From Clostridium sp. cel8 (GTDB lineage Bacteria > Bacillota > Clostridia > Clostridiales > Clostridiaceae): a stretch of DNA of 64,000 nt. Within the stretch, counting starts at the first letter, position 1. Every line of letters starts with the position of its first letter. The position numbers and the translations under genes were made by a program. Below the pieces are notes generated by a model that searched no databases, was not told where the DNA came from, and saw nothing but the letters and a program-made list of their open reading frames with translations. The stretch spans positions 320,501 to 384,500 of the forward strand of contig NZ_JACGAG010000001.1 of the NCBI RefSeq assembly GCF_014050525.1, given 5' to 3'. Shown piece after piece: positions 53,829 to 62,854 of the stretch.

Positions 53829-56800
53829 CTATTCATCAGATACTGTACTTTCTATATCCCGCCAAACTTCCTCTATATTTTTCTTTTTAAATATATTATA
53901 ACTATTTCCCTTAATAAGTGTATCAAACTGACATATAGGGGAGTATATACAAAAGTCACATCCACTCCTTGACTTATACATATATGGAGAAATTTCTATA
54001 TCTCCCTCCAGTATTCTCTCGCAAAGTCTTTCCATTGTAACTCTTACATACTTCCTAAGCATTTGGAACTGTTCTTCTTTAGCAACAGAGGATCTAGAGT
54101 AGGAAACTTCGCCATTTTTTTTCACAGATACAGGAATTATTTCAGAAGATCCGCTAATTGAAGAATCCATATCTTTTATTACATCAATGTCATCCAATAT
54201 AAGTCCATTCATTTTAAGACTTTTCTTTATCCTTGTTTCTATTTCTTCATAACTCATGTCCTCTGTTCCCATTACTATAGGATCATCTAGTTTAAAATAA
54301 AGTATTCCTGCTGGCAAAGCATCACCATCAAATTTTTCTTCAAGCTCTGAAAGTATTACATCTAAATAAACAAGAAGCTGTATTTGAAGTCCATAGTAAA
54401 CATCTGAAATATCAAACTCCTTACTTCCGGATTTATAATCTATAACTCTAATATATTCTTTCCCATCTTTTTCCATTATATCTATTCTGTCCACTCTTCC
54501 AGAAAGATTTACCTCTTCTCCAGAATGAAGTTCTACAGATATAGGCGGATAGTAGCCGTCTTTTCCAAAGGACACCTCATAACCTTTAGGCGTAAACTTT
54601 CCCTTTTTAATATGCTCACTTATAAGATATGATGCCCTAGTTAAAACCCTCTCAATTCTTGATGTAATATGTTTATACCTCTTTGAGCTATTTAATATTG
54701 AATTAGGTCTTTCAGATAGTATTTCTCTTACTATTTCCTCTGTATTTTCTTTACACCACTTTTTATCCACGTCACTCCATGTAAGATTTTGCTCTTTTAA
54801 CTTTACAGAAAAATTCTGAAGTATATTGTGCATAAAGCTTCCAATGTCTGGAGGAGTCAAATTGTATATCTTTCTCTCCTTTGCCTTTAAGCCATATTGA
54901 ACAAAATATGCAAAAGGACATTGGGCAAATTTCTCAAGCCTTGAAACACTGACATTTAAGTGCTTTCCATAGAGTTTTCTAACTTTTTTTGTATCTGCAA
55001 TTTCCATTTCGTTTGTATAGTAAGCTCCTTGAAGAACCTTTTCCAATTTACTATTCCATTTTTTATCTTTGCAATACCAACTATAAACATCTATCCATAA
55101 AGGATCTATATTGTTTTTTGCAGAATTAACTGTTATATTTTCTATTAACTTATTAAATGTAGAACTTGGCACACTTACTAAGTCAATTTCATTACTTGAT
55201 TGTTTTGAAACAACATCACTTTCCTCTTCAATTTTTAAAAATAGCTTTTTCAGCCTTGATACTATAATTGAAGGACGCATTGTTTTTCCGCTATCATCTC
55301 CCATTGGGTAGCTTATTCTTAAATACCTATCTGCAAGTGTAAGAGCTTTATAAATTATAAATTGTTCTTCAAATGCCCTATATCTGCTGCTACTTCTCAA
55401 TTCAATTCCTCTATTTAAAAGTTCCTCCCTATCACCATCTGTAAATATTCCATCTGAAGTTATAGATGGTGGAAATACTCCATCACTTGCACCTACAATG
55501 TAAAGTGCCTTTATATCATGGCTTCTTATTCTTAAAATATCTCCTACAAGCACCTGGTCAAGAGATGGTGGTATAACCCCTATTTTGTATTGCTTAAATC
55601 CTGAAACTAATACTTTACCAAAGGTATCTATGCTAAATACATCATCACCTATAGTGTCTACCACCTGGTCCATGGTATCTACTACTATATTCCATATTTG
55701 GTTGTATTCATTTGCCTTATCAAGTCTTGACTCTTCCCTAAAATTTCTTATAATTTCCTCTACTTTTTCCGGTATATTTATATCACACAAAAAATTATAT
55801 AATCCTTCGCACTTTTCCCTTCCGCTTTTTCTTCCTTTAATTGATGATGCAAGCTTAATCAAAGGAGTACGAACTCTATCTCTTATAGTATTTATCCTAT
55901 CTAAAAGTTGATTTTTTATATCTTCATAAGCCTTATCTTCCATGGCACTATAACTTGTGTTAAATTCCCACTTGTCTTCCATAAGCCACTTGTTTCCCTT
56001 TATTCCGTTTTCCAAAACATAATTTTCAAGCACATCTATATCTTCATTTTCAATATCTAAAAGTCCAGTTTTAAGATACCTAAATACAGACTCATAGGAC
56101 CAATTTTTAGATATTATTTCCACAGCAGAAATTATCAAAACTATTATTGGATTGTCATCAATATCTCTCTTTTTATCAATAAAACAAGGTATATTATATT
56201 CATTAAAAACTGCTTTTATTATACTTTGATATCCATCTAAATCTCCAGTTACAACTGCAATATCTTTAAATCTAAATCCTTTATCTCTACATATTCTTAC
56301 TATATCACTTGCTACATTTTCAATCTCACTGTATTTGTTTAGTGCCTTAAATAACTTTATATTTTGAGGCTTATAATTATATTGACTATATGGATAAGAA
56401 AAAAGATTATGTTCCATATGCTGAAGTTCACTTCTCCCTTTGAACTTGCGACATGGATTAGAGTTTAACACAACTGGTTTTTCATAGGATATATTGTTAT
56501 TTTTAGCTATTTCAAGAAGCTTTTGTTCTGTAACTTTAATTGGAAAAAACAGATCTGTACTTTCTGTTTTTATTTTATCACCTACAAAATCCATACAAAG
56601 GGTAAAATTAACTTTTTTTGCTCTTTTCATTATCTTCTCTAAAATTTTGTATTCTTGAGGAGTAAAGGAGGAAAATTCATCAACCCAAACTTCTGCACCA
56701 TCAAATATAGAGGACTTTTCTAAGTTGTTAATTAGTATAGTCAGTTCATCTTCATCATCTATATAGTTCTTACTTAGCCTATTTTGAAATTCTGAAAATA

Positions 56801-57281
56801 TGAGCATAATGTCTTCTAATTTGCTTTTAAAAGTTGGATTTTCTATTCTATCAATACTTTCCTTTAGGTCTTCTTCTTTTATATTAAATTTTTTCAGCTC
56901 TTTTATGGTACTTCCCATATTTGAAACAAAGCCCTGTTTTGACCATCCCTTTTTAAATACTTTTAATTTTTCCCTATTCTCTGAAATTATCTTGTATAGG
57001 AGTATATTTTTACCAGAGTCATTTATATGTTTTCTAACTCCTCCTCCAACTTCATTTAACACAGCATTTGCCAACCTTTTAAAACTAAACACCTTGCATT
57101 TTAAAAGACCATGGTGTCCAATACTTTCTATCATATTTTTTTCCGTTTGAAATGAAAACTGCTCTGGAACTATGAGTATATTGGAATTTAAATTTCCCTT
57201 TTCAATTTTCCTCTTTATGCTGTTTAAGCAGTAATAGCTTTTTCCGCTTCCAGATCTACCATATATAAATTTTATGCTCAA
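53829..57281 (-). CDS. addB: AddB/RexB, ATP-dependent helicase-nuclease subunit B
   Basis: A 1150-residue AddB that with AddA resects double-strand DNA ends up to Chi sites. Walker A is GRSGSGKSYYC at residue 8. The C-terminal RecB-like nuclease has VIDYKSG. The 4Fe-4S cluster cysteines are split, one in FAQCPFAYF and three in CDFCIYSPICQF. The start is a TTG preceded by TAGGAGG. The usual downstream partner addA is absent: mgtC and surE follow instead. Confidence 0.95.
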   Translation of the reverse strand: MSIKFIYGRSGSGKSYYCLNSIKRKIEKGNLNSNILIVPEQFSFQTEKNMIESIGHHGLLKCKVFSFKRLANAVLNEVGGGVRKHINDSGKNILLYKIISENREKLKVFKKGWSKQGFVSNMGSTIKELKKFNIKEEDLKESIDRIENPTFKSKLEDIMLIFSEFQNRLSKNYIDDEDELTILINNLEKSSIFDGAEVWVDEFSSFTPQEYKILEKIMKRAKKVNFTLCMDFVGDKIKTESTDLFFPIKVTEQKLLEIAKNNNISYEKPVVLNSNPCRKFKGRSELQHMEHNLFSYPYSQYNYKPQNIKLFKALNKYSEIENVASDIVRICRDKGFRFKDIAVVTGDLDGYQSIIKAVFNEYNIPCFIDKKRDIDDNPIIVLIISAVEIISKNWSYESVFRYLKTGLLDIENEDIDVLENYVLENGIKGNKWLMEDKWEFNTSYSAMEDKAYEDIKNQLLDRINTIRDRVRTPLIKLASSIKGRKSGREKCEGLYNFLCDINIPEKVEEIIRNFREESRLDKANEYNQIWNIVVDTMDQVVDTIGDDVFSIDTFGKVLVSGFKQYKIGVIPPSLDQVLVGDILRIRSHDIKALYIVGASDGVFPPSITSDGIFTDGDREELLNRGIELRSSSRYRAFEEQFIIYKALTLADRYLRISYPMGDDSGKTMRPSIIVSRLKKLFLKIEEESDVVSKQSSNEIDLVSVPSSTFNKLIENITVNSAKNNIDPLWIDVYSWYCKDKKWNSKLEKVLQGAYYTNEMEIADTKKVRKLYGKHLNVSVSRLEKFAQCPFAYFVQYGLKAKERKIYNLTPPDIGSFMHNILQNFSVKLKEQNLTWSDVDKKWCKENTEEIVREILSERPNSILNSSKRYKHITSRIERVLTRASYLISEHIKKGKFTPKGYEVSFGKDGYYPPISVELHSGEEVNLSGRVDRIDIMEKDGKEYIRVIDYKSGSKEFDISDVYYGLQIQLLVYLDVILSELEEKFDGDALPAGILYFKLDDPIVMGTEDMSYEEIETRIKKSLKMNGLILDDIDVIKDMDSSISGSSEIIPVSVKKNGEVSYSRSSVAKEEQFQMLRKYVRVTMERLCERILEGDIEISPYMYKSRSGCDFCIYSPICQFDTLIKGNSYNIFKKKNIEEVWRDIESTVSDE

Positions 57282-57349
57282 AGAATATTCCTCCTAATTT
57301 AAAACTTTATAAACATCAATAGACTAAGAAATATATATGTATATTATAT

Positions 57350-57386
57350 TAAATAAAGCCTTGCATATTTGCAAGGCCTATTCACT
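57350..57386 (-). terminator. Terminator after D-2-hydroxyacid dehydrogenase
   Basis: On the minus strand AGGCCTTGCAAATATGCAAGGCTTTATTT makes a GC-rich stem followed by T-rich sequence, just past the dehydrogenase stop codon. Confidence 0.75.
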
Positions 57387-57391
57387 ATATT

Positions 57392-58345
57392 TTAAAATTT
57401 TACCAGATTTTGAGGTTTTCCATCCATCCATTTTATTATATTTTCAAAAGTTATATGTGCTCTTCTCACCATTGCTTCTTTTGTAGCAAAGCCTATGTGA
57501 GGTGTAAGTACAGTGTTTGGTGCATGTAAAAGAGAATATGAAGATTGAAGAGGTGGTTCACTGTCAAATACATCTATTCCTGCTCCTGCAATTTTACCAG
57601 ATTCAAGTGCCTTTGCTAAAGCATCATTGTCTACAATAGGACCCCTTGCTGCATTTACAAGTATAGCTGTATCTTTCATAAGTGCAATCTTTTCAGCACT
57701 TATAAGTCCTTTCGTATTTTCATTTTGTGGAAGATGAATTGATACAACATCACTTTCTGAAAGTAGCTTATCCAAAGTTACATATTTTACGCCTATTTTT
57801 TTCAATTCCTCTTTTTCACTTCTATTATATGCAATTACTTTACAACCGAAAGCTGTTGCTAACTTGCAAACTGCAGATCCTATATTTCCTGTTCCTACAA
57901 CTCCGAAAGTTTTTCCACTTAAATCTCTTTGACTGTATCCTTCTTTTGTCTTTCCATCTCTTGTACACTTATCAAGTGGAACTATATTTCTAAGAAGAGA
58001 TAGTACAAGTCCAATTGAAAGTTCAGCAACAGAATCTGTACTATATCCAGCAGCATTTGATACAACAACATCTTTTCTACATGATTTTAAGTCAACATGG
58101 TCAACTCCAGTAAATGCTATAGATATCATTTTAAGTTTTTCTGCAGCCTTTATGACCTCTCCTTTAAGTGGCATATTTGCAAGGACAATTACATCAGAAT
58201 CTTTTACCCTATCTTTAAGTACAGCTGGATCTGAAACTTTTTTATTGTAAATTACAAGTTCATGCCCCTTATCTGTAATTGGCCTTGCAATGTTTCTAAG
58301 TTCCTCCTCAGAAAGTCCAAGAGGTTCAATAACAGAAATTTTCAT
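57392..58345 (-). CDS. D-2-hydroxyacid dehydrogenase family protein
   Basis: A 317-residue NAD-dependent dehydrogenase (phosphoglycerate dehydrogenase-like). The NAD-binding motif is FGVVGTGNIGSAVCKLA, with catalytic arginine in VNAARGPIVDNDAL, glutamate in DVFDSEPPLQ and histidine in TPHIGFATKEA. No serine-biosynthesis neighbour or ACT domain is present, so the substrate is open. Start supported by GGAGGG at the ATG giving MKISVIEP. Confidence 0.92.
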   Translation of the reverse strand: MKISVIEPLGLSEEELRNIARPITDKGHELVIYNKKVSDPAVLKDRVKDSDVIVLANMPLKGEVIKAAEKLKMISIAFTGVDHVDLKSCRKDVVVSNAAGYSTDSVAELSIGLVLSLLRNIVPLDKCTRDGKTKEGYSQRDLSGKTFGVVGTGNIGSAVCKLATAFGCKVIAYNRSEKEELKKIGVKYVTLDKLLSESDVVSIHLPQNENTKGLISAEKIALMKDTAILVNAARGPIVDNDALAKALESGKIAGAGIDVFDSEPPLQSSYSLLHAPNTVLTPHIGFATKEAMVRRAHITFENIIKWMDGKPQNLVKF

Positions 58346-58379
58346 AAATACATCCCTCCACATGAAATATCTAAATTTA

Positions 58380-59267
58380 TTACTTCAAAATATTATAACT
58401 ATCACTTGTAATAGGTCTAAACTCATACCCATCTTGTTTTAAAATATTAATTATAGTAGGGAGTGCCTCTGCTGTTGTTTCCTTAGTTGCTGCATCATGC
58501 ATAAGCACAACAATTTTCTTCTGTCCTAAAAATGTTTGCTTAAATCTACTTATAAGCCTGTCTGCTGAGGAATGAGAAACTTCAGCATCACCATTTAATA
58601 CATTCCAATCTATATAATGATATCCTGCATTTTCAGCTGCTCTTTGATAGGCTGTCCTTCCAAAAGAGCCTCCTGGAAATCTTATAAGTGTCTTGTCATG
58701 ATGGTCTATTACTGAATCTATAACTTTCTCATTTCTATGAAGGTCATTTAAAAAATTATCTATATTAGAATACAAATAGTTATAATCATGGGTATATGTG
58801 TGATTTCCAATGGTATGTCCATCTTTTTCTTCCCTTTTTAACAGATCAGGGTTTGCCTTTACGCTACTTCCTATTACAAAAAAAGTTGCTTTAATATTAT
58901 TTTCCTTTAATATGTCAAGTATCTTTGGTGTAACATTTCGGCTTGGACCATCATCAAAAGTCAAATAGGCAACTTTTGCATCTTCTGGCAAGGGTTCTTC
59001 ACTTTCATTTTGCTGTGACTTGTCCTCTTTTTCCTCATTTGTTTTCTTATCCTGTGCAGTTTTATCTGAATTTGTACTATCATCTGCACTATCTTTACTG
59101 ACAACAGAAGCATTAGTTGACGCTATCTTCTTTTGCTGAATTTTGCTACTCTGCTCTGCAATCTTAAACCCTGCCATAGATGATAGAAAAAATGAGATAA
59201 TTACAAGTAACAAAAAACTTATCCTTTTAATTACCCTATTTCTTTTATTTCTTTTTCTTTTTACCAT
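58380..59267 (-). CDS. Membrane-anchored polysaccharide deacetylase
   Basis: A 295-residue NodB-type deacetylase, probably acting on peptidoglycan or another GlcNAc polymer outside the cell. An N-terminal anchor (ISFLLLVIISFFLSSMAGF) and a charged linker (about 40-95) precede the catalytic domain: AYLTFDDGPS (metal Asp), HTIGNHTYTHDY (metal His pair), RFPGGSFGR and VVLMHDAA. The GGAGGA site is rather far (about 13 bases) from the ATG. Confidence 0.92.
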   Translation of the reverse strand: MVKRKRNKRNRVIKRISFLLLVIISFFLSSMAGFKIAEQSSKIQQKKIASTNASVVSKDSADDSTNSDKTAQDKKTNEEKEDKSQQNESEEPLPEDAKVAYLTFDDGPSRNVTPKILDILKENNIKATFFVIGSSVKANPDLLKREEKDGHTIGNHTYTHDYNYLYSNIDNFLNDLHRNEKVIDSVIDHHDKTLIRFPGGSFGRTAYQRAAENAGYHYIDWNVLNGDAEVSHSSADRLISRFKQTFLGQKKIVVLMHDAATKETTAEALPTIINILKQDGYEFRPITSDSYNILK

Positions 59268-59420
59268 ATTTAAGTCTGATCCTCCTGTATTATGTACAAT
59301 TACTATCTTACAATCAGTTTATCACAATAAAATCCATTAATTTGTACAAATTTACAACAAAAGGTTACAAAATAGTTACAGTAGGATCAATCCAAAGATG
59401 TCATAAATGTAAGATTTAAC

Positions 59421-59783
59421 CTATTTTTTGTATTGAAGTGCGTCCTTGCCTTCATCTCCTGTACTTATGCGTATTACATTTTCCACATCATATACGAATA
59501 TCTTTCCATCTCCCATTTCTCCTGTATGAAGAACTTTTTTTGCAGTTTCAACTACAGTTTCTACAGGTATTTCACAAACTACAACTTCTACTTTTATCTT
59601 TGGAAGCAAATTAATGTCCATAGTAACTCCACGATAGTATTCCTTATGACCCTTTTGCATTCCGCATCCAAGAACATTTGTAACTGTCATTCCGGATATT
59701 CCAATATCTCCTAAAGCATTTTTTAGTTCCTCAAATTTACCTTGGGAAGTTATAATATCTATCTTAGTAAGTTTATTAGCCAT
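59421..59783 (-). CDS. glnK: PII nitrogen regulatory protein (GlnK type)
   Basis: A 120-residue PII signal protein that senses ATP/ADP and 2-oxoglutarate and controls AmtB. The T-loop has KGHKEYYRGVTMD with the tyrosine in place; the B-loop is TGEMGDGKIFV. It lies downstream of amtB on the same strand, the usual pairing. No sigma-54 site or glutamine riboswitch was seen. Confidence 0.93.
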   Translation of the reverse strand: MANKLTKIDIITSQGKFEELKNALGDIGISGMTVTNVLGCGMQKGHKEYYRGVTMDINLLPKIKVEVVVCEIPVETVVETAKKVLHTGEMGDGKIFVYDVENVIRISTGDEGKDALQYKK

Positions 59784-59882
59784 ATTTTCCTCCTTTTAAT
59801 ACATATCCCTATTTAAAATACCTCCAACAATATAATTTTATGCTATTTTATTTAAAATAGTCAATTATTTTACATCAAAATT

Positions 59883-61109
59883 TTAACTATTTAATCCACC
59901 ATATGCTTCTTCACCATGTTCTGTAACATCAAGTCCTGTTTCTTCAGATCTTATATTTACTCTTATTTCAGTTACGGATTTAATTACTTTTACTATTATA
60001 AATGTAACTACAACAGAATAAATTATAGTGGCTAAAATAGCTATAAGTTGAATTAAAACCAATTTGGGATTTCCATGTATTAATCCATTTGCTCCACCAG
60101 AATTTACAGCTTTCCATGCAAATATTCCTGTTGCAATTCCGCCCCAAATTCCGCCTACTCCGTGACATCCAAAAGCATCAAGAGCATCATCATATCCAAA
60201 TTTTATCTTTGCAAATGTAACCATTGTATAGCATATAACTCCGCCTATAAGTCCAATGAAAATAGAGGCAAGAGGGGTTACAAATCCACAACCTGGTGTT
60301 ATTGATACAAGTCCTGCAACTATACCACTTGCAACTCCAAGAGAAGTTACTTTTTTTCTAAAGAAAAGCTCGCAAGCGCTCCAACTTATAGCAGAAGCTG
60401 CTGCAGCTATATTTGTAGTTATAAAAGCATTTACAGCAACTCCATCTACTGAAAGGGCACTTCCTGCATTAAAACCGTACCAACCAAACCAAAGTATTGC
60501 AGCTCCAAGACATGTCATAGGGAGATTGTTAGGTTTCCCTATATTTTTTCTCTTTCCAAGCATAATTGCAAGTACAAGTGCCGATACTCCTGAACTTATA
60601 TGAACTACATCGCCACCTGCAAAATCAAGTGCTCCAAGATTTTTAAGCCATCCACCTGCTCCCCATACCCAATGAGCAATAGGATCGTAGACAAATGTTG
60701 TCCATAATAATAGAAAAGCTACCCAAGGTAAAAATTTCATTCTCTCTGCAATAGATCCTGATATAAGTGCAGGGGTTATTATTGCAAACATCATCTGAAA
60801 AGCCATAAATACCTGTTGTGGTATTGTTGTTGAGTAATCTGGATTTACACTAAATCCAACACCCTTAAGTCCTGCAAAATTAAAACTTCCTATGAATCCA
60901 CCAATATCTTTTCCAAAACTCAATGTATATCCTATAAGTATCCATTGAATAGAAACTATAGCTAGTGCTGAATAACTGTGAAGGGTACTGTTTAAACTAT
61001 TTTTTCCCCTAACCATTCCTGAATAAAAAAGTGCTAGACCCGGGGTCATTATCATTACTAGTATAGTACACATAATTACAAATGTAGTATCTACTCCACT
61101 TATTCCCAT
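59883..61109 (-). CDS. amtB: AmtB ammonium transporter
   Basis: A 408-residue Amt/Mep/Rh transporter with about 11 membrane helices. Recognisable sequences are TPGLALFYSGMVRGKNSLNS, WVWGAGGWLKNLGALDFAGGDVVHISSG, ILWFGWYGFNAGSAL and DALDAFGCHGVGGIWGG, which contain the pore histidine. It moves ammonium into the cell and is gated by GlnK, encoded 99 bases downstream. Confidence 0.95.
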   Translation of the reverse strand: MGISGVDTTFVIMCTILVMIMTPGLALFYSGMVRGKNSLNSTLHSYSALAIVSIQWILIGYTLSFGKDIGGFIGSFNFAGLKGVGFSVNPDYSTTIPQQVFMAFQMMFAIITPALISGSIAERMKFLPWVAFLLLWTTFVYDPIAHWVWGAGGWLKNLGALDFAGGDVVHISSGVSALVLAIMLGKRKNIGKPNNLPMTCLGAAILWFGWYGFNAGSALSVDGVAVNAFITTNIAAAASAISWSACELFFRKKVTSLGVASGIVAGLVSITPGCGFVTPLASIFIGLIGGVICYTMVTFAKIKFGYDDALDAFGCHGVGGIWGGIATGIFAWKAVNSGGANGLIHGNPKLVLIQLIAILATIIYSVVVTFIIVKVIKSVTEIRVNIRSEETGLDVTEHGEEAYGGLNS

Positions 61110-61340
61110 TGTAAAAAATCCTCCTTAAAATTATTATAATAACTCCATTGATAAATTAATAATGATTTTTTAAAGTTTGAAACATTTTCATCTTTAAAAA
61201 ATTCATTTATATAATACTAATTTTCAGCATAATTATCAATAGTAATGCAATAAAATTATCAATTTATTATCGAAATATGTTTAAATAAGTACTTTTATTT
61301 AATTTTCTGAATTTTATTCTAGATTATATGACTAAAATAA

Positions 61341-61382
61341 AATATACTGGTATAAAATCATTAATTTATACCAGTATACTAT
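61341..61382 (-). terminator. Terminator after sensor-linked protein
   Basis: AGTATACTGGTATAAA/TTTATACCAGTATA forms a ~14-bp stem; on the minus strand it is followed by TTTTATTTTAG. It lies 13-50 bases past the stop of the 61395-62822 gene. The remaining gap to amtB shows no gene. Confidence 0.75.
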
Positions 61383-61394
61383 AATACTTTTATA

Positions 61395-62822
61395 TTATTT
61401 AGCCTTATTTTTAAATAATTTTCCCCAACTATCTATGTAATTTCCTGTAGCCCATTGCGCCATTACTGCTTTTTCACCTTGTTTTATGGAAAATTTTCGC
61501 TGCAAACTTCCTATACCCCTGCTATTTAAGCTGTATATCATAAGTTCTTTATCTGTAAGAACGACTATAAAATCCCTATTAGGTGATGTATATGCATCTA
61601 CAGCATCTGGAATAGCTTTTTTAATTACATCAAAAGATGGGTACAAATCATCATAAGAAGTTAGTATCTTATTTTGAGCAGGATAGCTTATATCAAAATC
61701 TCCAGATGCAATTCTCCCTCTAAGTATCCACCTTCCACTTCTTCTAGTTATTGCCCAATTAGTACTTAAATTTTTTAAACTGCTATCTTTTTCTCTTTTA
61801 TTTATCTTACTTAAGTAATTATTTGCACTTGAATTCAATATATTTGATGCATCATGAATAAATATCCTTGAAAATTCAACATTCTTACCATTTAACTTAT
61901 CAAGTGGAAGAACGCTAAAATAAGATCCTTTTGGCTTTTGGTTATCAAGGGATATAAATTCTGTACCAACAAATAGTATCTGAGTATATGTGTCTTTTAC
62001 ATCTCTGATTACAGGTGCATAATTTTGCAGATTAGATTTATTTATCATAATAGGGGAATCCCAGATTATATCCCTTTCCCCACTTTCCTCATACTTTTTA
62101 ATTACTCCCACTTCCCAAAATCCACTTTTCCTTGGCACAATTAAATTATTTCTCTCAAGAATTGGCTGGGACTTTCCATAATAAGAACTTATCCACAAAG
62201 TTCTATAACTATATCCTCCATTATACTCGTCCTTAGTTTTAAGTCCAAGTAGTAGTCCTGATTTTGATGTAATATCTACCTGACTCTTTGGCAGTAGAAT
62301 TCTAGAATGTTTTTTATCTATGTTGTTTAATACTATTTCATTAGATGTCTTTCCATATTTTACATAGAAAAGAAGCAATCCATCATTGTATTTCATCAAT
62401 AAATTATCATTTATCTGAATAAAATCGTCAAAAAAATTATTATTAGAAGATACTGTAATTACCTTTACCTGTTTTTCTTTTATACCTATATTTTCAGGCT
62501 TAATTTTTAGAGTGCTTTCAAAGTAACTTTCACTGTCTACAACTTTTACTTTAAATGTAGGCTTATTGCAAATAGATCCATTTACTTTTACTAAATCTCC
62601 ATCAAATATTGCCTTTTTATTTATCATTTTTTTCGCTTCTGAAGTTGATATACTTGATTTACCTATAAAGACATATCTATTTGCAACCCATGTACCTTTA
62701 ACAGGAAGATTTATAGTCTTTCTAAGACTTATGTGTGGATTGATTGTAGAATTTATATTTCTATATACCACAGCTATAAGTATTACTACAAGTACTACTA
62801 CTAAAATATTTATCTTTTTCAA
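61395..62822 (-). CDS. Uncharacterised exported protein downstream of sensor kinase
   Basis: A ~475-residue protein with an N-terminal membrane or signal helix (INILVVVLVVILIAVVY) and an exported domain of about 450 residues rich in beta-type sequence (short repeats such as WAITRRSGRWILRGRIASG and FIVVLTDKELMIYSL), perhaps propeller-like. It follows the sensor kinase gene by about 30 bases, so it may act in signal sensing. No family was recognised. The start may be TTG at 62822 or 62825, or GTG at 62831; GGTGG fits the TTG best. Confidence 0.65.
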   Translation of the reverse strand: MKKINILVVVLVVILIAVVYRNINSTINPHISLRKTINLPVKGTWVANRYVFIGKSSISTSEAKKMINKKAIFDGDLVKVNGSICNKPTFKVKVVDSESYFESTLKIKPENIGIKEKQVKVITVSSNNNFFDDFIQINDNLLMKYNDGLLLFYVKYGKTSNEIVLNNIDKKHSRILLPKSQVDITSKSGLLLGLKTKDEYNGGYSYRTLWISSYYGKSQPILERNNLIVPRKSGFWEVGVIKKYEESGERDIIWDSPIMINKSNLQNYAPVIRDVKDTYTQILFVGTEFISLDNQKPKGSYFSVLPLDKLNGKNVEFSRIFIHDASNILNSSANNYLSKINKREKDSSLKNLSTNWAITRRSGRWILRGRIASGDFDISYPAQNKILTSYDDLYPSFDVIKKAIPDAVDAYTSPNRDFIVVLTDKELMIYSLNSRGIGSLQRKFSIKQGEKAVMAQWATGNYIDSWGKLFKNKAK

Positions 62823-62854
62823 CAAAACCACCTTTTCCTAATAGTCAAATAGTA

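Noticed and set aside
59267..61395. Sigma-54 promoter or glutamine riboswitch for amtB-glnK
   Set aside because: No TGGCAC-N5-TTGC-like element or recognisable riboswitch core was found upstream of amtB.
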